A stretch of DNA of 39,041 nt from a virus. Positions within the stretch are counted from its first letter, which is position 1, and each line of letters begins with the position of its first letter. The position numbers were made by a program, and so were the translations under genes. Location: the IMG/VR virus record IMGVR_UViG_3300045146_000055, positions 1 through 39,041 of that record. One strand, written 5' to 3'. The notes beneath the pieces are model-generated. The model searched no databases and was not told where the DNA came from. It was given only the letters and a program-made list of their open reading frames with translations. Positions 1 through 8,388 of this stretch are shown here, piece after piece.

Positions 1-219
1 AGAGACCTTGCTGCGATGGACTTTCCTTCTCAAAAGGCTTTGGACAAGTATCTCAAGGAGCATCCTGATGCGGATCGCGGCAAGCATAAGGTCGTGAAGC
101 AGACTGATCGGGACTACGACTACACGCTTGAAAAGGATAACGACGTGTTCCAGCAGGATATGTCGGCTTCGAGAGTGGCGGCAGGGTTGCTTTCCTTGGC
201 TCGTGCTCTGATGGAGTAA
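1..219 (+). CDS. Orphan phage protein with YLKEHPDADR segment (5'-truncated)
   Basis: The frame is open from base 1 (R-D-L-A-A-M...), so the gene starts before the window and 72 codons are visible. The first residues look like the end of the recurrent N-terminal helix described in the findings. They run into D-F-x-x-Q-x-ALD-x-YLKEHPDADR-x-x-H-x-VV, which recurs nearly unchanged in the protein at 37166-37573. The C-terminus (SASRVAAGLLSLARALME) is again an amphipathic helix. The stop lies one base before the next ATG, so translation is probably coupled. Function unknown. Confidence 0.75.
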   Translation, partial: RDLAAMDFPSQKALDKYLKEHPDADRGKHKVVKQTDRDYDYTLEKDNDVFQQDMSASRVAAGLLSLARALME

Positions 220-220
220 C

Positions 221-2335
221 ATGGAACGCAGATGCACATCTGATGCTTGTCTCGCACACGCGGGCGCGAAGTCGGTCTCGTTGGACCTTCCGGTTGCGAC
301 CGTGCTGATGAATCCGCGCCAAGAGTGGGGCCGTTTGGCTTTTGGGGACGGACGGGTGCGAGTTGCGCGTGACATCAATGTGGACTGGAAATCGTATACC
401 CCGGATAACTATCTGTTTTCACACTGCACCATTGTCGCATCCGTTGCCACAGAAGACAATGGTTACTCTATTGTTCCGGCCTGCTCCGATTTGGTGAATA
501 ACAACGGCAATGCTTGGACCAATGAAGTATTGCTGGCGACGTTTAGAACCTTTGTTGGCGGAGAGAACTATCTTGAACACGTGCAGGTCCCGGAGCTGTC
601 GAAGGGCAAGATTCTGGATGCTGTGCTTCGTCCGTTGACCTATCAGGACAAGGAAGGTCGGACGGCGGACATCTACTACTGCTTTACAGGGGATGCCAAA
701 GTGTTGATGGGAGACGGGACAGAGAAGGACATTCAAGATGTTGTGGCTGGTGATCTTGTATTTTCTGGAGATGGTAATGTTCAGGAAGTTCTCGCCGTTT
801 CGAGAAAGTATGCTTCCGACATTGTCAGAATGAAGATTCGTGGTGATTTAGATGTTGTCGGATGCACTACTGGGCATCGTATTTGGGCGAAAGAGAATAT
901 CGAAGACGAATGGGAGATCGTAGAGGCGGGATCAGTGGGAAAGGATTGGTGGGTTTTTCAACCTAAGCCAATCTGTCGTGGCGATATTGAAATCAGTAAG
1001 GACATGGCGTGGTTGGTTGGATTTTACGCTGCTGAAGGTTCTATCGTCGAGAGGGCGGATAAGGATGGGATCAGGCATCCCAAGGTAACACAGTTCACCT
1101 GTCACCAAGACGAAGAGGCGGTCGTTCGACTGGCTATAGATATAGTCTTGAGTGAGATTGGACCATACAAGGTTCCATTTTTCACTCAGAGATACTCTGG
1201 TGAAAAGTTGATGAGGGGTATTAGAGGAAGTGTTGATAGTCGAAAGACTTCCGAGTTCGGAGTCAATATACGGGTCGGACACGAGACTCTTGCCGAGATC
1301 ATGGTCTCTCTTTGTGGCAGGGGATCGACAACCAAGAAGTTTCATCCAGACATTCTGACGGGATGGAATGATGAGGCGAAGTTGGGTTTTCTGGCGGGCT
1401 TGATCGATGGGGATGGATATGCAAGGAGAGATGTGGTTGGATTCAAGTCTTCCAGTAACGACATGGTGAGGGGTGTCGAGTTTTTGCTGGCATCTCTTGG
1501 CATGGCATATTCAACCACGGGAGACTGGCATAGTGGACCGTATAGCGGGTGTGCGGTCGTAGAACTCGATTGTCAGTCGAGTGATCGTCTTCGGACTTAT
1601 CTGCGAATCAAGAACACCTTTGATGTGTGGTCTGGTGAATTGGGGTTGAACAACAGAGCATCGATTGCGTGTGTGGGCGGGATCGCTCGCAGAGTTGCTT
1701 CTGTAGAGAAAGTTGCAGATACGGTTGAGGTTCCAGTTTACAACATCGAAGTTGCTTCGGATCACAGCTATATCGTTTCTGGAATCAAGGTGAAAAATTG
1801 CGACATCTTGGTTGCTACAAACCGGAAGTATAAGCGACTGGTGGGCAAGATCGCTTCGGGTGAACTCACAACGATGAGCATGGGTTGTTTGGCAGACTGG
1901 GTAACTTGCTCTCGCTGTGGGGTAGTGCTTGGTGACAATCAGCCGAACTGTCACCACTTGGACAACGAACTACTGGCTCATTTCAGGGACAAGAAGGGCG
2001 TCGAGCGGGTTGTGGCTGAGTTGTGTGGCCGTTCGATTATGAAGGGCGGCAAGCGAGTAGGCGACGGCAAGAGCGTGCGCTTCATAGAAGCGTCATGGGT
2101 TGAGAAACCGGCGTTCTATGGCGCGGTTTTGAATCACTACGTGAGCGAGATGCCGGTGGAAGCGGCAAGGATTCTTGAGTTCCCGACAGATCGGCTACAG
2201 CTTGCCGTGGAAGACATCTTCAAGCTGCGTGTGGCTGACAAGGCGGGAATGATGGTGTTGCGAGTGGCGCAGGCTGAAATCGCCCGTCGGATGGCTTTTG
2301 AGCGTGTGGGGAGAATCGCAAGGAGATTGATATGA
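221..2335 (+). CDS. Prohead (capsid maturation) protease-like protein with intein
   Basis: 704 codons, 331 aa after removal of the intein (separate entry). The extein looks like a phage prohead protease: a His-containing block EHVQVPELSKGKILDA near residue 125 and, after the intein, SGELTTMSMGC near residue 552, which resembles the catalytic His and Ser contexts of S78-type proteases (L-x-x-G-x-L-x-x-x-S-x-G). A Cys/His cluster (C-S-R-C...C-H-H, about 561-578) could bind zinc, followed by EASWVEKPAF. The C-terminal tail is a basic amphipathic helix (RVGRIARRLI). Its place ahead of core-like proteins and the capsid gene fits cleavage of scaffold and capsid precursors. The catalytic assignment is inference from motif spacing. 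Confidence 0.75.
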   Translation: MERRCTSDACLAHAGAKSVSLDLPVATVLMNPRQEWGRLAFGDGRVRVARDINVDWKSYTPDNYLFSHCTIVASVATEDNGYSIVPACSDLVNNNGNAWTNEVLLATFRTFVGGENYLEHVQVPELSKGKILDAVLRPLTYQDKEGRTADIYYCFTGDAKVLMGDGTEKDIQDVVAGDLVFSGDGNVQEVLAVSRKYASDIVRMKIRGDLDVVGCTTGHRIWAKENIEDEWEIVEAGSVGKDWWVFQPKPICRGDIEISKDMAWLVGFYAAEGSIVERADKDGIRHPKVTQFTCHQDEEAVVRLAIDIVLSEIGPYKVPFFTQRYSGEKLMRGIRGSVDSRKTSEFGVNIRVGHETLAEIMVSLCGRGSTTKKFHPDILTGWNDEAKLGFLAGLIDGDGYARRDVVGFKSSSNDMVRGVEFLLASLGMAYSTTGDWHSGPYSGCAVVELDCQSSDRLRTYLRIKNTFDVWSGELGLNNRASIACVGGIARRVASVEKVADTVEVPVYNIEVASDHSYIVSGIKVKNCDILVATNRKYKRLVGKIASGELTTMSMGCLADWVTCSRCGVVLGDNQPNCHHLDNELLAHFRDKKGVERVVAELCGRSIMKGGKRVGDGKSVRFIEASWVEKPAFYGAVLNHYVSEMPVEAARILEFPTDRLQLAVEDIFKLRVADKAGMMVLRVAQAEIARRMAFERVGRIARRLI
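680..1798 (+). mobile_element. LAGLIDADG intein in prohead protease gene
   Basis: 373-aa intein. It starts at Cys154 (CFTGDAKVLM, block A), has a TTGHR block B near residue 217, two dodecapeptide motifs of a LAGLIDADG endonuclease (LVGFYAAEGSI near 265 and LAGLIDGDGY near 391), and ends in YNIEVASDHSYIVSGIKVKN before extein Cys527 (blocks F and G). Splicing would join ...DIYY to CDILVATN.... The residue before the terminal Asn is Lys, where most inteins have His; such variants are known but can depend on compensating changes. The frame is intact, so both splicing and homing functions may be active. Confidence 0.93.
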
Positions 2336-2676
2336 ACGACAAAGCAGCAGCTCGTGAGTTGCTGGCAGCGGCAAAGGAAATGATGGGGGCCGGGAGCTTG
2401 TTTTCAGGCTATGCAAGAACGGCTATTGGTGCCCATGCCGAAATGTTGCAGGCTATTGAGCGGATCGAAAACCACATTCACTATCGGCTGTATGGTACAG
2501 GATACAGGGATGAGATTACAGGCGATCCGGTCCTGACACCTACGGAAACAGTTAAGGCGAAGATCATCATGCAGCACATTCAGCGGATAAAGAAGGTGAT
2601 CGATCAGGTGTATCCAGATATTCGAGAGTTGAGGGGTCACGCCGAATCACTGGACACGTTCATGCACTTTAGCTGA
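2332..2676 (+). CDS. Small helical orphan with N-terminal helix tag
   Basis: 114 aa. Overlaps the protease stop by ATGA, so it is translationally coupled. It begins MNDKAAARELLAAAKEMMGA, a clear example of the recurring terminal amphipathic helix. The rest is predicted mostly helical (AEMLQAIERIENHI..., VKAKIIMQHIQRIKKVIDQV). I recognise no family. Its position between protease and capsid genes makes a capsid-internal or assembly role plausible, by context only. Confidence 0.82.
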   Translation: MNDKAAARELLAAAKEMMGAGSLFSGYARTAIGAHAEMLQAIERIENHIHYRLYGTGYRDEITGDPVLTPTETVKAKIIMQHIQRIKKVIDQVYPDIRELRGHAESLDTFMHFS

Positions 2677-2684
2677 GAGCCAAC

Positions 2685-3989
2685 ATGATAACAGCAGCCA
2701 GACCAGCCATCGAGATTGTCAAAAAGCCCGGTGCGATCATGGAGCGTGAAACACGCTACCAGATGCTTTTCAACGGAAAGCCGTGGGGCGAGCTTTACTT
2801 CAATATGACCGGCTACGTGGCAGAGCATGGAATCCCAGTTCCTTCCAGTACGGCTCCCGGCGGCATATCTCACTTAGATGTTGGAGAAGTCAGTATCGGC
2901 AGGATGAAGAATGAAATCTCGCGGGCTAATAGGGAGTGGGCATCTCGCGTGGCGTCAAGAAAGACAGCAGACGTTGGAGACGGGGCAATTGATCTTTCCG
3001 AGTACGCGGTATGGGCGAGAAATCTTGCCTTCAACTATGTTCACGGCATCGGTGGAGACATTCTTCGCCAGATCAAGAACGCGGCGGAAGAACTGGCGCT
3101 GGACCGCTTCGGCGTTGACCGGCGTTGGCAGCACGCACAGGACATGGACCTTCGGACGAAGGAAGGAATGTACTTCCTTCTGACGGGCAGGCGTTATCCC
3201 GGATCAACGGGATATGTGTGGGCATCCCAGATTCGACAATCGTTGACGACTGCCGCTGCCGGGATGCCGCATGAGCAATTCATAGCCAAGGTGCGTCGGA
3301 TCATGCAGAAAATTGCCATGCGGTATGGCGGCGTGGCTCGTGGCCAGTACGCTTCTGGAAAAACGGCGGATGGGGTAGAGTGGTCGGCGACGATTTCACG
3401 ACATAACGCATCCAATGGTGAGACTTTTGGGCGTCTTGACCTGACTGGCCACAAAGATGGCACGAAGTTTTCTTACGGAGAATTCTGGGACTGGGACAAG
3501 TTGTTTGAGAAGGCGGGCATCCCAGTGGTGAATGCCGGAATCAGGGCTGCTTCTCGTCGTGTAAAGTACCCGGAAAACTTCTTCGTTCGTCCGGGGGTAT
3601 CCATGCGGGCGCGTCAATACGGATTGACGGAAGTGGAGAATAAAGACCTTACCGGTTTTGGTCTGGCTGCCAAAATGCAGGAATGGCAGGAATCCGAAGG
3701 TGGTGTTGATGCGTATGTGTATGACGACGCACTTTTCCGTATGAGAGTGGATGGAGTCAGAATGCCAGCGGGTATTCGTCGGTTAGCTTCACGCGAAGCC
3801 AGAATTGCCCGCATGGTGGTTGGCGCGAACAAGTACGAGCGCGGTGATCTGGTCATGTTCCACAAGGGCGGCAAGGACACCGAAGTTGAAGTCAGGGAAG
3901 TGATTTTCAACAAGGGCCACTACATGTATCTGGTCGAAGGCGAGCCGCAACCGGTCCCGGAAGTCGTGCTGAAGCGTGCTGCCCAGTGA
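2685..3989 (+). CDS. Orphan phage protein, 434 aa
   Basis: Follows the previous gene by 8 bases. No family recognised. The N-terminal 100 residues are mixed, the centre (about 110-230) is helix-rich, and residues near 365-380 carry an Arg-rich helix (GIRRLASREARIARMVVGANK) like the recurrent helix tag but internal. The last 45 residues (ERGDLVMFHKGGKDTEVEVREVIFNKGHYMYLV...) look like a small SH3/KOW-type beta barrel, a fold seen at the ends of several other orphans here. By operon position it could be a virion or assembly protein. Confidence 0.8.
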   Translation: MITAARPAIEIVKKPGAIMERETRYQMLFNGKPWGELYFNMTGYVAEHGIPVPSSTAPGGISHLDVGEVSIGRMKNEISRANREWASRVASRKTADVGDGAIDLSEYAVWARNLAFNYVHGIGGDILRQIKNAAEELALDRFGVDRRWQHAQDMDLRTKEGMYFLLTGRRYPGSTGYVWASQIRQSLTTAAAGMPHEQFIAKVRRIMQKIAMRYGGVARGQYASGKTADGVEWSATISRHNASNGETFGRLDLTGHKDGTKFSYGEFWDWDKLFEKAGIPVVNAGIRAASRRVKYPENFFVRPGVSMRARQYGLTEVENKDLTGFGLAAKMQEWQESEGGVDAYVYDDALFRMRVDGVRMPAGIRRLASREARIARMVVGANKYERGDLVMFHKGGKDTEVEVREVIFNKGHYMYLVEGEPQPVPEVVLKRAAQ

Positions 3990-4006
3990 CCGGTCGGAAG
4001 TGTAAG

Positions 4007-4032
4007 AATTTTTTGATATTCCTTCCTAAAGC
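4007..4032 (+). promoter_or_regulatory. Class B late-type promoter element (weak copy)
   Basis: TTTTTTGATATTC at 4009-4021, then four bases and CTAAAGC. It fits the seven-member class B family (TTCTTTKATATTC-N4-CATAGTA) but is the most diverged in the downstream block. It lies upstream of the 4080 gene with a short leader that includes the ribosome binding site GGAGGG. Confidence 0.5.
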
Positions 4033-4079
4033 GAGAGCATGGTGTTTTCAGCGATGGAAGGATTTGGAGGGAAACCAGT

Positions 4080-4379
4080 ATGAGCAGGGAGCGCATCACA
4101 AGTCGAGAAGCGGATTCTACGGGCATTCTTGCGGCCATTAGCGGGCTGGAGAAGTCCATCGAAGCCGCTGATGACACTGACTTGGTCAAGTGGGCTGACG
4201 AGTTGGCCAAGGAAGAAAAGCAGGTTGTCAACAAGAGCAGGCCCGCAGGCCCGGCGCAGTTGAAGGATAACGGCGATCAGAATGCCAAGGCCAACAAGAA
4301 CTGGCCCGTGTCCGAAGCGGACAAACTCAAGGTTGCCAAGAAGCTCGTGGCTTTGGCTAAGGACCTGCTGGCGGACTGA
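4080..4379 (+). CDS. Small orphan with C-terminal helix tag
   Basis: 99 aa, preceded by GGAGGG. Acidic and helical first half (GILAAISGLEKSIEAADDTDLVKWADELAKEE), then a charged linker, then EADKLKVAKKLVALAKDLLAD at the C-terminus: the recurring amphipathic helix, here terminal rather than initial. It has class B elements on both sides and sits in the capsid block. A core or internal head protein is possible; no family is recognised. Confidence 0.8.
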   Translation: MSRERITSREADSTGILAAISGLEKSIEAADDTDLVKWADELAKEEKQVVNKSRPAGPAQLKDNGDQNAKANKNWPVSEADKLKVAKKLVALAKDLLAD

Positions 4380-4386
4380 CGAAACT

Positions 4387-4417
4387 GTAACAATTCTTTT
4401 ATATTCGGATGTTAGGT
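4387..4417 (+). promoter_or_regulatory. Class B late-type promoter element
   Basis: GTAACAATTCTTTTATATTC at 4387-4406 is identical over 20 bases to the copy at 30056-30075. GTTAGGT follows after four bases. It drives the K/D-rich gene at 4475 with a leader of about 60 bases. Confidence 0.65.
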
Positions 4418-4474
4418 GAAAGCTGCACGCTGTCGGAACATTCGGATGTGAAGAGAAAGGTGGAGGGATTTCGC

Positions 4475-4960
4475 ATGACAGACATCGAGAAATTGACCGC
4501 AAGGGTCGCCGCTCTTGAGCAGCGTCTTGGCGCTGACGAGAAGGACGAGAAGAAGGACGACGACAAGAAGGAAGCCAGTGAGCGTGACACATTGATCGCC
4601 GAGATCGAGTCTGTAGAGCGCAAGCTGAGCGCCGCCGAAAAGGACGAAGAAAAGGACGAAGAGAAGGACGAAGAGAAGAAGGCGTCCTTGGTTGATCCGT
4701 CCGGCGTCGAAGAGCAGATCACCCAGAAGCGTTTTCAGGAAGTCGAGAAGTTGGAACACGGCACCGAGCTGACGACCGATGACTCGATGTTAGATGCCGC
4801 CCCGACCGAGTACGTGGCGCGTCTGAAGAATGCGTCGGCCCGACTGGACAGGGTCGCGGAATACTTGGAGAAAACGGGCAGAGAGCAGTTGGCGCTTCGG
4901 ATCGATCAGATCGCAGACGCCATCGACGCTCGCGTGGCCAAGATCACAGGAGGGAAGTGA
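4475..4960 (+). CDS. K/D/E-rich coiled-coil protein, probable prohead core or scaffold
   Basis: 161 aa from the ATG at 4475, chosen because GGAGGG sits 8-13 bases upstream; an in-frame ATG at 4409 falls beside the promoter element and has no such site. Starts with a coiled-coil segment (IEKLTARVAALEQRL), then highly charged D-E-K runs split by a second helix (IAEIESVERKLSAAEKD), and ends with a helical region (ARLDRVAEYLEKTGREQLALRIDQIADAI). Composition and location between protease and capsid genes resemble phage core/scaffold proteins. No sequence family is recognised. Confidence 0.78.
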   Translation: MTDIEKLTARVAALEQRLGADEKDEKKDDDKKEASERDTLIAEIESVERKLSAAEKDEEKDEEKDEEKKASLVDPSGVEEQITQKRFQEVEKLEHGTELTTDDSMLDAAPTEYVARLKNASARLDRVAEYLEKTGREQLALRIDQIADAIDARVAKITGGK

Positions 4961-4962
4961 AC

Positions 4963-6096
4963 ATGAGTCGAGTAAGGCTTACAGCACGTGGACGTTCGGC
5001 GGCAGATCAGCAACCCCCGTATCCGGGAAATGTCAATCAGCCAGATCGCAAGGACCCGGCATGGGACGAGTATCACACTTTCGAGCAGCAAGTGAATCAC
5101 GAGCTGCCCGATATGCGTCACCAGTGGCAGGACGACGAGCGCGATGACATTGGCTTTGGCGTTCCTGAAGCATGGGGTCGCTCGCCGACGGTTGCTTCCG
5201 TTCGCACCGCCGCTACGAAGGCCGTTCGTATCGCCGTTCTTCTGCTTGGCGATAAGGTCTCCGACGACGTGATCGAAGCACAGGCCCGCGACATGATGGT
5301 CATGTCGCCGCAGGCTATGGACCGCACGCTCCAGCGTTTCGCCGACACTCAGAAGCTCTACGCGGAAGACGCGGAGAAGGAAGATGACGACGAAGAGCCG
5401 GTCGCGAAGAAGTCCGCTGACGAGTCCGAGAAGAAGGACGACGAGAAGAAGGAAGAGCCTGTAGCGAAGAAGGGCGCGACGGAAGAGCAGTTCAAGCCCA
5501 AGGTCGAGAAGCCCGGCTCGGACGAGCAGCCCAAGGCGAAGTGCGGCGCGGATGACGAGAAGAAGGACGACGACAAGAAGGCCGCTGACGAGAAGGACGA
5601 GAAGAAGGACGACAAGAAGTCCTGCAACGCCGCTGACGAGAAGGACGAGAAGAAGGACGACAAGAAGGCCGCTGACGAGTCCAAGGACGAGAAGGACGAC
5701 AAGAAGGCCGCTGACGAGTCCAAGGACGAGAAGGACGAGAAGGACGACAAGAAGGCCGCTGACGAGTCGGACAAGAAGGACGACGAGAAGGCGGATGACA
5801 AGAAGGCTTCCACGGTAAGGAGAGGGTCCACCGAGCTTGACATCGAACTCAGCGCGTCGGCGGATGGCGAAGATGAACCCGATCCCGAAGCGGATGAACG
5901 GCTGGCTTCACTGCTCGAAGACCCGATGGCCGTCGCAGCAGAGAAGCTGGGGACTTCTGACCGCAAGGTTGAAGCGTCCCAGAAGGCCGGTATCAAGAAA
6001 CTCGGCGGGCAGCCGAGAGTCGCAAGCGCAGAAGGCGCTGCTGACATCAGTTCCATCTGGCAGTCGGCACCGGATGTGAGCGAAGCGTTCAAGTAA
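4963..6096 (+). CDS. K/D-repeat protein, probable prohead core or scaffold
   Basis: 377 aa from ATG 4963, 8 bases after GGAGGG; a GTG six bases earlier is the alternative. Residues 1-75 are ordinary; about 75-130 form a helical domain (ASVRTAATKAVRIAVLLLGDKVSDD..., then QARDMMVMSPQAMDRTLQRF). About 140-285 is almost only K, D, E, A and S in repeats such as KDEKKDDKKAADE. A normal acidic C-terminus follows. It lies directly upstream of the decoration-like and capsid genes, so an internal scaffold cleaved by the protease is likely by context. One Cys lies inside the repeats (KKSCNAADE). Confidence 0.8.
   Translation: MSRVRLTARGRSAADQQPPYPGNVNQPDRKDPAWDEYHTFEQQVNHELPDMRHQWQDDERDDIGFGVPEAWGRSPTVASVRTAATKAVRIAVLLLGDKVSDDVIEAQARDMMVMSPQAMDRTLQRFADTQKLYAEDAEKEDDDEEPVAKKSADESEKKDDEKKEEPVAKKGATEEQFKPKVEKPGSDEQPKAKCGADDEKKDDDKKAADEKDEKKDDKKSCNAADEKDEKKDDKKAADESKDEKDDKKAADESKDEKDEKDDKKAADESDKKDDEKADDKKASTVRRGSTELDIELSASADGEDEPDPEADERLASLLEDPMAVAAEKLGTSDRKVEASQKAGIKKLGGQPRVASAEGAADISSIWQSAPDVSEAFK
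5554..5790 (+). repeat. Low-complexity in-frame repeats coding for K/D-rich tract
   Basis: Imperfect tandem units built from GACGAGAAGGACGAGAAG and GACGACAAGAAGGCCGCT, all in frame, with units of about 33-60 bases repeated four to five times. Expansion and contraction by slippage is likely, so length may vary between isolates or be misassembled. Confidence 0.85.
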
Positions 6097-6125
6097 GCCG
6101 AAAACAAGGAGCGGAGGAATCTGAA

Positions 6126-6620
6126 ATGGCACTCACCATTCTGATTCGTGGACAGCTCAACTCGATACCGGTGCTGGCCGACGTTTGCTTCACCAAAGCG
6201 AACTACGGCGTAAACACCAACACGACGTTGAGTGTCAATACGCCACGGGGCGTGCTCGGTGGTTCGATTGCGGCGGTTTCCGCCGGATTGGACTATACGG
6301 TCGTCCCGATGACGACATCCTTGATGCCTGTTGGATTGTTCGTGAACGACGCGGCTGGCGCGGCGTTTGAGAATAGTCCGGCTGTGGCGTCTGGAAAGAT
6401 CGCCGTTATGAAGGCGATGGCCAGCGTAGAGGTCGATGTGTACGAGACCCGAAACGCTGCTGACAACGCGGACCTGACATACGTTGTTGGTAACTACCTG
6501 TATGGTTCGGCTCAGGGCTTCCTGACGAACGAGACGACAGCTTCGGCTATCGTTATCGGCGTTGTGACGAAGGTGCCGACGACCAGCAGCCCGACTCTTG
6601 GACTGGACATGCGCATCTAA
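6126..6620 (+). CDS. Putative capsid decoration protein
   Basis: 164 aa with a strong GGAGG-like site before the ATG. Beta-rich, Gly/Ala/Thr-rich sequence with few charges (GVLGGSIAAVSAGLDYTVVPMTTSLMPVGLF...). No signal peptide. Position immediately before the major capsid gene, size and composition fit a head decoration or stabilisation protein. That is inference from context; no diagnostic motif is present. Confidence 0.7.
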   Translation: MALTILIRGQLNSIPVLADVCFTKANYGVNTNTTLSVNTPRGVLGGSIAAVSAGLDYTVVPMTTSLMPVGLFVNDAAGAAFENSPAVASGKIAVMKAMASVEVDVYETRNAADNADLTYVVGNYLYGSAQGFLTNETTASAIVIGVVTKVPTTSSPTLGLDMRI

Positions 6621-6655
6621 CCCGTCAGGGTGATGCCTAATAGGAGGGACTAGCA

Positions 6656-7516
6656 ATGGCCGTTGACAACCAAACCAAGCAAGAGATCATCAGTCAGCAT
6701 ATTCGCACCGCCGCAGGGCGTCAGCGTTTGGCTGCAAGCATGATTCAGCCCTTGCGCCGTCGCAGGGACTACATGTCGGTAGGTCGTAAGGCGTTCTACG
6801 TGGAAGCACTCCCGGATGGCGCTCTGCCGATCTACGACAAGGACCCGAACATCACGGCTTACGTCGTGGGTGAAGAGGGTGAAAACATCGTGGCCGTCGC
6901 GAAGCCGAAGCGGGTACTGTTCCCGTTGTTCGAGATCGCGTCGAACCCCGAAATTCAACTGACCGAGATCAAGCAGCGTCGTTTCGACCTGATTGAGCGT
7001 TCGGTGGACTTGGGTAAGGCCGAGATTCAGGCGGAAGAAGATCGCAAGGTCTTCGCCGTCATGGATGCTCTGTCGGCTGACCCGACGAATCCGAACCCGG
7101 CGATCCCGGTCACGGGCAACCTGACCGCCAACGCATTGGCCGATGCCTTTGCAAACATCGAGCGCACCGACGTTCGCGTCGCGACTGTGTTCTTGAATGC
7201 GAAGGACTACGCCGACCTGCGTAAGTGGGATCGGGACACGCTCGACATCGAGACGCAGGCTATCCTGCTCAAGACCGGTCTGATGGCTACGCTCTGGGGA
7301 GCTAAGCTCATGGTCAGCCGTATCGTGCCGGAAGGCACCGTGTACGTCTGCGGTGAAGCCGAGTTCTTCGGTCGCGTTCCTGTCAGGACGGAACTGACGG
7401 TCATCTCTGCGGATGATCCGAAGAACCGTCTGATCGGTTTCTCGATCTTCGAGCAACTGGGCATTGGGGCGTACAACCCCTTCGCTCTGCAAGTGCTCCA
7501 GATCACCCGCGTCTAA
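6656..7516 (+). CDS. Major capsid protein, HK97 fold
   Basis: 286 aa. Helical N-arm (residues 1-45), then an E-loop-like region and a P/A-domain pattern: a long helix (IEIKQRRFDLIERSVDLGKAEIQ region), ANIERTDVRVATVFLNAKDYADLRKW, then LMVSRIVPEGTVYVCGEAEFFGRVPVRTEL and a final IGFSIFEQLGIGAYNP, typical of HK97-fold capsid proteins. Good ribosome binding site (AGGAGGG). Followed at once by the strongest terminator of the window, as expected for a highly expressed late gene. Confidence 0.85.
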   Translation: MAVDNQTKQEIISQHIRTAAGRQRLAASMIQPLRRRRDYMSVGRKAFYVEALPDGALPIYDKDPNITAYVVGEEGENIVAVAKPKRVLFPLFEIASNPEIQLTEIKQRRFDLIERSVDLGKAEIQAEEDRKVFAVMDALSADPTNPNPAIPVTGNLTANALADAFANIERTDVRVATVFLNAKDYADLRKWDRDTLDIETQAILLKTGLMATLWGAKLMVSRIVPEGTVYVCGEAEFFGRVPVRTELTVISADDPKNRLIGFSIFEQLGIGAYNPFALQVLQITRV

Positions 7517-7547
7517 CCACGCGGAGCGGTAACGCGCTGGAAACAAA

Positions 7548-7587
7548 GAAGACCCTGCGGGGGCAACCCCGTGGGGTCTTTCTTTTT
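7548..7587 (+). terminator. Rho-independent terminator after capsid gene
   Basis: AGACCC-TG-CGGGG stem with a GCAA tetraloop, closing with CCCCG-TG-GGGTCT (two central wobble pairs), followed by TTCTTTTT. Ends the capsid transcription unit. Confidence 0.93.
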
Positions 7588-7617
7588 GTAAATGACCATA
7601 TTTCAAGCACTTACGAT

Positions 7618-7649
7618 GTCTCCATATCCGAAGGCTTTTCCTGTAATGT
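7618..7649 (+). promoter_or_regulatory. Class A promoter (CCATAT-N16-TAATGT)
   Basis: CCATAT at 7622-7627 and TAATGT at 7644-7649 with exactly 16 bases between, just after a terminator and 48 bases before the ATG at 7697. Four other copies with the same spacing occur at 15643, 18739, 24480 and 26134. Confidence 0.75.
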
Positions 7650-7696
7650 CTGTGCGGAAGGGGAAGTGAGTCGGAAACAAAGTAAAGGAGACAGAC

Positions 7697-8320
7697 ATGA
7701 AAGGCGTGAATCTGGGGAAGATTTCGGCGAACGGCGACGTGGCGAAGAAGGGTGACTATCCTGTGCTGCCCGATCCGAGCGGCGACGTGGCGAAGCTGGT
7801 CGATGACTACATCGATCTCAACGCCAAGAAGAAGGCTGCCGAAGGCGGTCTGAAGATCGTGAAGGGCGAGCTGGGTTCCGAAGCGGAAGGTCTGGTCCCG
7901 CTGGCCCGGAAGTTCTATCTGGACGTGGCGCACGGAAAGTCGGATGTTCCTTCGTCGGTCGAAGTCTGCGGCTCCAAGGAAGGTGTGTCTGTGCTGGTGG
8001 TCATGCAGAATCGGTACAAGGGTGCCGACGAAGTGGCCGTCGGCAAGGTGATCGGCAAGGCCAATCTGGACCGGTACTTCCACCAGCATTTCGAGATCAA
8101 GGTGGACGGGGACAAGGTTCCCGAAGCCGTCTCCCAGAAGTTGATCGACGAGATGGTCGCGCTGTTCGCGAAGCATGGCTGTGCCGATGCGCTGTCGGCG
8201 AAGAGTCAGGTGGTGCCGAAGCCGGAGTTCCACGAAGCGCGGCACTCGGTCCTGTCGGTGGACCAGAACGCGAAAGTGGACGAACTCTGTCCGCTGGTGG
8301 TTGCGGTCAAGGAACGGTAA
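7697..8320 (+). CDS. Orphan phage protein, 207 aa
   Basis: Own promoter (class A) and terminator, ribosome binding site AAAGGAGA. Mixed alpha/beta protein: N-terminal flexible region, a helix with many Lys/Ala (DDYIDLNAKKKAAEGGLKIVKGEL), a strand-rich part (GVSVLVVMQNRYKGAD), then helix and a C-terminal region with FHEARHSVLSVDQN. A monocistronic unit between two terminators suggests it is made in quantity. I recognise no family. Confidence 0.8.
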   Translation: MKGVNLGKISANGDVAKKGDYPVLPDPSGDVAKLVDDYIDLNAKKKAAEGGLKIVKGELGSEAEGLVPLARKFYLDVAHGKSDVPSSVEVCGSKEGVSVLVVMQNRYKGADEVAVGKVIGKANLDRYFHQHFEIKVDGDKVPEAVSQKLIDEMVALFAKHGCADALSAKSQVVPKPEFHEARHSVLSVDQNAKVDELCPLVVAVKER

Positions 8321-8331
8321 GGTGGTGGATA

Positions 8332-8378
8332 GCGGCTCGCCCGGAAACACAAAACGGAAGGGCGGGCCGCGTCCTTTT
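8332..8378 (+). terminator. Terminator-like hairpin
   Basis: GCGGCTCGCCC (8332-8342) pairs with GGGCGGGCCGC (8360-8370) with one G-T wobble, then TCCTTTT. It ends the monocistronic unit; the next gene starts 11 bases later, so partial read-through or attenuation is likely. Confidence 0.75.
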
Positions 8379-8388
8379 GGATGGGTCG

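Noticed and set aside
5358-6656. 432-codon open frame on the minus strand
   Set aside because: Its Ser/Phe runs mirror the K/D repeats of the + strand gene; it also covers the decoration-like gene and has no ribosome binding site.
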